The translations under genes were made by a program, and so were the position numbers. Of a DNA stretch of 64,000 bases, positions 56,640-64,000 are shown in pieces. The stretch spans positions 62,001-126,000 of the forward strand of contig JAIVFJ010000158.1 in NCBI GenBank assembly GCA_025765615.1, in the 5' to 3' direction. Source of the DNA: Zopfochytrium polystomum (Eukaryota > Chytridiomycota > Chytridiomycetes > Chytridiales > Chytridiaceae). The notes under the pieces were generated by a model, which did not search any database, was not told where the DNA came from, and saw only the letters and a program-made list of their open reading frames with translations. How positions within the stretch are numbered: the stretch's first letter is position 1; the number at the start of each line of letters is the position of its first letter.

Positions 56640-59600
56640 ACGCCAGGTGCAATCACCAACACAACGAAGATGGCAAGTGCAAACCCCATTGGACGTCATT
56701 GTGACACTGTCATCCTCGAGCATCTTCGATCTCTTGGTGCAGATGAATTCTTGGCTGCGAACTCTCTTGCTCTAATTCATGAGTCGCATCATGGGTTATC
56801 AAACACCTGCAAAACCTGCTGTCCTCCCTGCTGAGGCAACAGACACGCAGAAGGCAGCACACTGCTGCTATGCAAACCTACAAAGCTGCACTTGTTGACT
56901 ATAATGGACTCGTTGCAAAGACTCGGCGAGACTACACTGCACACAAGCAACTACACTCCAAAGCACTTGCAACACCTGCTGCTGCCAGGAGGATGTTGAC
57001 CACCTTGAGAGGGAAAAGATCAATACCGTCCATGAACGACTTGTGTGGCTGAATACATATTGTGCTGCAAACAACCACAACGGTGCTGAAGGTTTCAAAT
57101 GGGTTTCTACACTCATGAGCCTGCAGAAGCCATCAGGTCATGTCGCAGAACGTAAATGGTTCTCTACAATCCAGCTCATCTGCAGTGACTATGAGAAATA
57201 CTTCATGTGCATGGCAGCAGGATGCGAAGGAGCGAAAAGCAGTTTCCTGTCACTCGTACCTTATGCAATCTACAAATCCTTGCCTAGTGCCGATGAGTTC
57301 AACTCAGTACGCCTGCGATTGCAACTTGGTTGCCGAGCAGGAGGCTATGACTCAAAGGCTGCAGTTCTGGATGACGTCCAAGCTGCTCACATTCTTTACC
57401 AGCAAGCTCACGACAGAAAGGAGAAAGCATTGTCTGCACAAGCAACAAAGCAAAATTCCAGCCGCTGACACTCCAACCTCGAAGAAGGTTTTGTTAGAGA
57501 AGGATAAACCTATTGGTCAAGGAGGGACATGCACAATCCATGGTCGCTAGGTTGAGCACACACCAGACAAATGCCTTACTGCAGCCAAACGCGCAGCTGC
57601 TGCAGCAGCAAAAACAGAAAAATCCTCTGACACAAAAGCACATGCTGCCAATGTGAAAGGAAAACAGCCAGATGAGGGGGGAGCCAAGGCCGGAACTGAT
57701 AAAGCCAATCAGGCTAAGGTTTAGACTTTAAAAGCTTATCTGATTTAAGCTCTGAAAGATTCTCAGTCAAAAGTTTAAAGTTTAATTCCAAAAGTCTAAA
57801 GGCTAATCAGCGAAAGCCTAAATCGGAAGTCAAAATCTTCAGAAGCACTTCAAACATAAATGAGCTGTTGGATGAGAAGATGACTGAGACTCCTTCTGCA
57901 ACTCTGCACATACTCGAGAGCCCTGCCCCAACCACTGCACACACAGGCAAGCCTTCAAACCGTGACTCAGACACCACATGGCTCACAAACCTTACTCTCG
58001 ACTTTGGGAAGATGGATACAGGGGAGGAATTATCGGCAATACTTTGCAGTTTGTGAATAAAGGGAAGAATACTATCATACCAAACGCACTTTGTTACCCC
58101 TGTATAACTTGTGATTTTGGGAAGATAAGGGCAAAGCCAATTTACTCGACAGGAAAAACGAGCATGGAAGTACTCTCTTGGTTACACACCAACCTTGTCC
58201 AGATGCTGGTCCAGGGCAGAAGGAGAGAGAAGTTCTGGCAGATAGTCGTCAATGGATTCTCTCGATGTATAGACATAGAATTCTTGACATCAAAGAAGCA
58301 AGCACCTGAACGCTTCAAGAGAACTGTGGAACGCTTTGAGCTTCAACACAGTAAAAAGGTAGCTGCTATCTGCTGTGACGGTGGTGAACTCTACTCAGTG
58401 AACTCCTTCAAAGTTTGGGCATCCCAGCGAAGTCCACCCATCATGCTTGAACCCAGTCCTCCTTACCCTAAGGAATTCAATGGACTGGTAGAACGGCAAA
58501 TTGGAATAATAAAGGAGGTGTCAAGTCACAACTTCCACACTCATTTCCACCCTATGCCCTGCGCTATTCGGCATACATCAAAAACAGAGTTCTTCACAAA
58601 ACCACAAAAGTTATACCCTACCAACGCTGGTTTGGCTCATTTCCTACACTCGACCATCTACGCACATTTGGTTGTTTGGCGATCTTCGAAACGCCTAATG
58701 AAATACGCTGTATGACCACATGGAAGGGAACACTGGGAATCTTTTTGGGTTTCAAAGGAAATAGACTTGCAGTCCTCTATGACCTTGCAGGGCATATGAT
58801 CACTGAGCAGTACCATGTGAAATTCCATGAAGATATCTTCCCAGGGTTAGACTGCAAAGTCAAAGACCTGTTTAAAGACTTGGGTTCCATCCAAGCAACT
58901 TCTGGTCCACGACGCCCAACTCAGGCTCAACTCAACAAGTTTTGGGACATTGACTCCAATGATGACTCCTCAGATTTTAAATCTGATAGTGAGGGAATCA
59001 AGCGAGATAGAAATCCAACCTTCTCTCATTGTCGACTTAGATCTGAAACGAGATACTCTCTACTCAGAATCTGAATCTGAACCAGAACAGGAGGAAAGAG
59101 ATGGCTATAGCCTCACAGCTAAGATACCTGAAATTCTGATAAAAGTAGCGGACCATCCAAAGTCCTTTTAAGCACAAAGGTACCTGCGTGCAATGGTTGC
59201 CCATATTCGCAACAAGCAAGTTTCAAAGCTTCAATTCCGCGAACTTTTCCATTGCATTAAGGCATTATTGGCAACCACTGATGAGGATCCAGTAACTGTG
59301 TTTCCCACAGAGAAATTACATCTCCGAGATTTGCCGCTGCTTCCTTCAACATTTGGAGAAGCCATGAATTCCAAATACGCAAAGTTTTGGATGGCAGCAA
59401 TGAACAGTGAGTTCAAATCTCTTATGGATAAGAAGACATGGGAGCTAATTCCAAAACCGGATGGTATAAGGCCAATTAAGACAAATGGGTCTTTGCCTAC
59501 AAACTTGACAAAGACATTTTCCTATTACGCTTCAAAGCGAGGCTGGTAGCAAAAGCATTCACTCAAATCCCAGGCATAGATTATGACGAAACATTTTCTC

Positions 59601-59830
59601 CTGTCATCAAAAATGGATCTGTCTGCACTGTACTTGCATTAGCAGCTATTTTTCGAATGTTCCTCAAAAGCCTTGATGTAGACATGGCATTCCTCAATGC
59701 CACTGTTGATTGCAACATTTTCATGCTACAACCCCCTGGTTTTGAGAAAAAAGGAGCTGACCACATTCTTCTAGTATGCAAACTTCTCAAAAGTGTTTAT
59801 GGGCTGTGTGAGATTCCTAATCTCACTGAT
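56640..59830 (+). pseudogene. Ty1/copia-type retrotransposon, broken
   Basis: A gag-like frame (about 57001-57468: LVWLNTYCAANNHNGAEGF) is uncertain. The integrase core is at about 58100-58560: CYPCITCDFGKIRA, FWQIVVNGFSRCIDIEFL, CCDGGELYS and PYPKEFNGLVERQIGIIKE, holding the D,D,E residues. Then comes TTWKGTLGIFLGFKGN and, after stops, reverse transcriptase from about 59365: MNSEFKSLMDKKTWELIPKP, ARLVAKAFTQIPGIDYDETF and VDMAFLNATVDCNIFMLQPP. It breaks at LLKSVYG (about 59812), before the YxDD active site and RNase H. Several frameshifts and stops are present, and no LTRs of its own were found. Confidence 0.8.
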
Positions 59831-60182
59831 CATGGTCTTAACTGGGGTCTCCCTAAAAGCTCTTCCCCAGTTGTTACTATGTCATTATATTGGCCCCATA
59901 TATTTATTTTTATTACCATTCATCACATCCCTCACGGGCTCTAGTGTTTATCACTATAAAAGAGCATCCTGTGTTCCTTGTGCAGAATGGGCCTAAGCAC
60001 AAGGGGCACACCCCTTATTCTTCCTATTCATTCTTATATTTACTCATTTTCCTTTTTCTCTCATTTTTCCACCTTTCAATCCACTGTCCCTGCACTGATG
60101 TGGCCCCAAAGCCTCAAATTATGTTCACCCCAAATTTGGAGGCAGGAGAGACACTGGGTGGAGGGGGGGTGTGGCTGAAAGA

Positions 60183-60371
60183 GTGATTCATCCTTCTAAA
60201 TTGTTCTTTCTTCCATTTCCTCCTTTTGTTATGTCTTGTCCCTTTTTCTCTTTTCTTTCTTTCTTCCTTCTTTCCTTCTTTCTCTCCTCCCCTTTCCTAT
60301 AAATACTCCCTCTCTCTCCTCTTTTGTTCTATATCTATATACTCTCTCTCAATAAATCCTACCTAGGTAAC
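60183..60371 (+). repeat. LTR-like promoter/terminator segment
   Basis: A segment from TGATTCATCC to GTAACA with pyrimidine tract, TATAAATA at about 60299 and AATAAA at about 60351, preceded by a G-rich purine tract. It resembles a short LTR 3' half. No partner copy or target duplication was found. Confidence 0.3.
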
Positions 60372-61434
60372 AACCAGTCCTCTTCTTTCCTCTTTGGTGT
60401 TTCTCCCCAGGCCAGTGCTACCAGACCAAGCTAGTAGAGGTATGATTTCCCCTTGTATGCCAAGCTGGGGTGAGGTTTCCTCCCTTCTCTTCCTTCCCCT
60501 ACCCGGTTGGTTCTCATATTGAGCTCTGTCTCTGTGATAGACTCCAGGAGCTGGCTGCCACGGACCACTCAGTCGCAATTGATCTAACCTCTGCCAGGCA
60601 GGAGCAGCTTGCAGCCGGGGCCTGCAGCGAGGACATCCCTGCATTTGGTGATGCTGACCTGGACCAAGAGATTGGATGGTTGCTACTGGCCTCGCTCCCA
60701 GGGCTCTCAATGCGCCAGTGGACCCTGGCCTGATGGATGTTCCTGTCGACCCTGACTACGACTAGGCTCTGCACCGACGTCGCTTTACCCAAGAGCAGCT
60801 TGAGACTGGCCTGACCATTGTTGAGGACTGCAAGAGGCTGCAAGTCAATGCCCCGCTCTTGCCTGGCCCAGCAGCAGATGTAGCACTGCCAGCTGTGACA
60901 GCTGACAGCCTTGACGATGTACAGAGGCAGGTGTATGCCTGCATTGTTGAAAACGTCCAGTGCAGCAGGCAGGTGCTATTCATCCAGAAAGGCACGGCTG
61001 GGACTGGCAAGTCTCGCGCCATCTCTGGCGCACTGGAGCCAGAGGAGGTGCTGTGTGCAGCCTTCACTGCCAAGGCTGCCTTTGTGATAGGCGGCACCAC
61101 CTTGCACTTGCTTCTCAGCATCAGGTCCAGGTGGTCGTTGCTCAGAGGCGGGAGCCTCCAGGCCCTGCAGGAGGCCTTCAGGCCTGCAAAGTTCCTCATC
61201 GTCGACAAGTACTCAATGGTGAGCACAGAGATGCTCAGCAAGATTGACACCAGTCTCAAGCAGGCCTTTCTCTCCAACGTGCCTTTTGGTGGCCAGTCAG
61301 TGCTGCTTGTGGTGACCAGGCCAGATCCCCCCCTGTTGCTGAGACTCCCCTCTACAACTCTGCTGCTGCAACCAGCGCCATGGGCAGGGCAGGACACCTT
61401 GCCTTTCAGCACTTTCGCCTGACTACAAGGCTTG

Positions 61435-62878
61435 TGTGAGACTACACTGAGGTCTCAGTGATAAAGTCTAGGGATTTTATTCGCAAAAACAAGCGTACCT
61501 GTCATAAAACTGCAAGGATCGGGACCCTATTATTGCTCCCGGTTCTTTAGTTTCCAAGGTGTTATCAAAGTGTATTTGCGGCTAACCCGTCTTTATTATT
61601 GGGCCTGCTTTTACTACTTTCGTCTTAACAGTTTCCGTTGCGCCAGGGTTTTCTCAACATATTTTCTTTTTCGGTGACTAACAGAGACTGCCCAACTGCC
61701 TACGGATGGGGTGCCTGACAGGCCGTACCCCAAGCCCGCCTAATTTATTATTATTTTCGGCACTTGTACATATACGCATAGGGTTGGGGGGACTTAGAGC
61801 ATTTGTGGTGGATGCTCCAAGTCAGGGGGGTTGACTTGTCAATTTTCTCTCTCTCTGTTTTTGGGCCATTTCTCTTTTTCCTTTTTTTCTTCAATCTGAT
61901 TTCTGTCCATTGGCACCAATACAGAGTCCCTTCAAATCCATCTGGCTCACAAAGGTGAGGGTAGTGAGAGATGGTACACACCCAGGTGTGTACATGGTCC
62001 CTTTGTGGGGCTCCTCTTAAGGGGCCATGGGTGGGGAATGCAGCTGGCCCCACCAGCGACTGTGTGACATTGCTGGCTCTGTGTTGGAGTGAGGATCCCT
62101 GGCGCTTGCCTGCCACAACGACAGTGGTGGTGGTGGTGACGACGACAGCGTCGTCGTCCCCAACCTTCCCGTCCCTGCAAGGGTGTTGGTGGCTGCACCC
62201 GCCCCGACACCTGAGAGCTCGATCTACAAGCACCTGCTTCGGTCCTATTGCTGTGAGGGTGAGATGTGTGAGTACGAGTGTGATGCGATAAAGCCCGTTG
62301 GTTGAGTGATTGTGCCAACGCAGCCCAGCGGGGTGCGTGTACGATTGCAGGTGTTTCTGCATGTGAGTTCCCTGCTGGCGACCTTCTGACCCCTACATAG
62401 TCGACTCCCTTCTCTCCCCCCCCCGTTGCTGGCAACAACGAGGGCTCCCGCAGCACCATCTGCGACAAGGGGCGCTAGGTCGCGCCCTGTCTGTCCCGTT
62501 GCTATTAACCGCTCCCGTTGTATTTGAGATTAGGTTCCTGAGATAAAAACCCCCATTTCCCTCTTCTCTCTCTTTATTCTGCAGTTGTGTTGCACCCTCA
62601 GGTGTGCCCTTCCGTTTCCCCTTGCATTGGCCTGCAGCCACTCGAGTAATCGGTGCTCTGGCACTGATCCTTCAGAGGATTGTCCCTCTGAATGTTCATT
62701 CTTTGTGTTTGAGACCCCTGTTAGACAGATCAGTAGGGATACTTCATGGACTAGGCAAGTAGTAGGGTTGAAACACCCCCTAGACAACAGCCCAATAAAG
62801 TTAGTTTTAGCCTATTATTTGCTTTCCCTCACTCAGGGGCCCAGATCCCAGGGTCAAAGGAGTGAGTATAGTCTCACA
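61435..62878. mobile_element. 1444-bp TIR transposon (non-autonomous) with 4-bp target duplication
   Basis: Ends are TGTGAGACTACACT and AGTATAGTCTCACA, an inverted repeat of 10 perfect and then imperfect bases. CTTG is duplicated at 61431-61434 and 62879-62882. Removing the element and one CTTG restores an open helicase frame (RLVQVLQQQ). No transposase frame was recognised inside. The internal part includes the 97-bp module shared with 3269-3367. Its right 200 bp recur inverted at 13010-13207. Superfamily not assigned. Confidence 0.85.
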
Positions 62879-63324
62879 CTTGTCCAGGTGCTCCAGCAGC
62901 AGGTTGCTGCCAACGACCACAACCAGGCCATCTTTGTGCAGATCTTGGCGGGCCTCAGCGATGTAACATGACCATGGACCAGTGGAGGTTTCTGATGAAC
63001 ACCTGCAGCAATGAGCATGCCCAGGCAAGCCAGGCTCCATTCCGCTTTGCCCTTGCCCCCCATCTCTTCTTTGCAAACAAGGATGTCCAAGCACATAACT
63101 GTGCCAGACTCAGAGCCTTCAGTTCTCCTGTTGCTCACATTTCTGCCCACAACGTGCCTCAGCGCGCCAAAGGGCTGAGCCTGGATGCCTTTGGGGGCTT
63201 GGAGAATGTAATCTACCTTGCAGTTGCCGCAAGGGTCTGTCTGACCAACAACATATGGAAGGCAGCAGGCTTGAATAACAGTGCTGGAGGTACAGTTGCT
63301 GATCTTGTCTTTGGCACCCAGGAT

Positions 63325-63677
63325 TGTTATGAATCACCCTCTGGAAACCTCTGGAACCTCCTAGAACATTCCTTCATGGAACCTTCTGGAACCTTCTGGA
63401 ACCTTCTGGAACCTTCTAGAACATTCCTTCATGGAACCTTGTGGAACCTTCTTTGCTTTCCTGACTTGTCTTGTTGTCATTGTTATCATTGGTATCATTG
63501 TATTACTAATTGCTCTTTCTGGAACTTTCTTTGAGTCTTGACAAGGAAGACTCTCAAAAGGTATAAAAGGGGGATGGGGGACCTGTCTCATCCCTCAAGT
63601 GAATTATTGTTTCCAATACAATCATCACTCCTTTCAGTTCCTTGTCTGCCTTGTCCTGTCCTGCCCTGTTCCTGACA
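63325..63677 (+). mobile_element. solo LTR of the gypsy family with enlarged heat-shock array, 353 bp
   Basis: TGTTATGAAT to CCTGACA, flanked by a perfect 5-bp duplication AGGAT (63320-63324 and 63678-63682). It is about 54 bp longer than the 8801 LTR, mainly because a GAAccTTC/GAAcaTTC segment is duplicated (about 63352-63452). TATAAAA is at about 63562. AAGTGAATTAT, the exact complement of the candidate primer-binding site, is at about 63597. Confidence 0.95.
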
Positions 63678-63738
63678 AGGATCCGGCTCTCCTGCTGTTT
63701 GTGGTGGTTGAGATGGATGTCTACAATGGACCGCCCTT

Positions 63739-64000
63739 TGTCAGGAACATGGCTGGACAAGGCAAGGCAGACAAGGAACTGAAAGGAGTGATGATTGTAT
63801 TGGAAACAATAATTCACTTGAGGGATGAGACAGGTCCCCCATCCCCCTTTTATACCTTTTGAGAGTCTTCCTTGTCAAGACTCAAAGAAAGTTCCAGAAA
63901 GAGTAATTAGTAATACAATGATACCAATGATAACAATGACAACAAGACAAGTCAGGAAAGCAAAGAAGGTTCGAGAAGGTTCCACAAGGTTCCATGAAGG
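63739..64000 (-). mobile_element. gypsy-family LTR, reverse orientation, cut by window end
   Basis: Starts TGTCAGGAACATGG and follows the reverse complement of the LTR (TATA at about 63850, heat-shock array at the window edge). It cannot be told whether it is solo or part of a complete element. Confidence 0.9.

Larger units (their letters stand above)
60540..63738 (+). pseudogene. Helitron/PIF1-type helicase, split by two insertions
   Basis: Pieces read collinearly once insertions are removed. 60550-60960 is the N-terminal linker. GTAGTGKS is Walker A at about 60990. AAFTAKAAFVIGGTTLH follows, then LIVDKYSMV, a Walker B with Lys in place of the catalytic Glu (about 61197-61223). A decayed QIPP region comes next, then FQHFRLTTRLV, interrupted at 61434. 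It resumes at 62883 as QVLQQQVAANDHNQAIFVQIL, then WRFLMNTC, RLRAFSSPVAHISA, LAVAARVCLTNNIW and GGTVADLVFGTQD. It is interrupted again at 63325 and resumes at 63683 (PALLLFVVVEMDVYNGPPF). Frameshifts and a TAG (about 60762) make it non-functional. It carries the ATPase part that is missing from 6141-8800. Confidence 0.85.

Noticed and set aside
61751..62468. Minus-strand frames inside the 1.44-kb transposon as a transposase
   Set aside because: Composition is driven by GTGGTG repeats and no catalytic motif is visible.

Overview
The window is a stretch of nuclear DNA from a eukaryote with many short introns. Most introns are GT-AG, about 50 to 120 nt, often with CTAAC-like branch sites and pyrimidine tracts. 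The gene set suggests an early-diverging fungus or close relative; a chytrid-like fungus is my best guess, and this is inference. It includes a fungal-style NSA1 beginning MRFVTGDE, a BuGZ/ZNF207 orthologue, a PPIL2-type U-box cyclophilin, a complete DNA-PKcs-type kinase (absent from well-studied Dikarya), and a chromodomain Ty3/gypsy element with Tf1/sushi-like features. No bacterial operons, rRNA genes or CRISPR arrays were seen.

Layout. 1-8800: two oppositely oriented Helitron fragments (minus 1-1898; plus about 6141-8800). Between them lie a GA-microsatellite block and an island (about 3230-5580) with three small unknown secreted or membrane ORFs. 8801-13009: one Ty3/gypsy chromovirus-type element with 299-bp LTRs, inserted in the helicase end of the second Helitron. 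13010-14737: a partial DNA-transposon copy, CT-rich satellite and homopolymers. 14738-51143: the gene-rich core. In order: BuGZ (-), NSA1/WDR74 (+), an unknown secreted protein (-), DNA-PKcs (+, 15.2 kb), two tandem MFS transporters (+), PPIL2 (+), a truncated PAS-kinase-like gene (+), microsatellites, and an intronless multi-pass protein with a large ectodomain (+). 51144-64000: a second transposon-rich block. It holds solo LTRs, a 0.5-kb inverted-repeat pair with a tRNA-derived SINE inside, a Tc1/mariner remnant, a broken Ty1/copia element, and a Helitron/PIF1-type helicase split by two nested insertions with clean target-site duplications.

How things fit together. The core genes serve housekeeping: spindle/kinetochore (BuGZ), 60S ribosome assembly (NSA1), end-joining repair (DNA-PKcs), spliceosome-associated prolyl isomerase/ubiquitin ligase (PPIL2), and small-molecule transport. 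BuGZ/NSA1 and secreted-protein/DNA-PKcs are divergent pairs with short shared upstream regions. The most notable mobile-element signals are dense heat-shock-element arrays (GAAnnTTC repeats) in every copy of the gypsy LTR, and an 11-nt complementarity between the predicted transcript 5' end and the primer-binding site, which points to Tf1-type self-priming. Exon boundaries are from reading splice signals and conserved protein frames by eye. Family names come from recalled motifs, not database searches.
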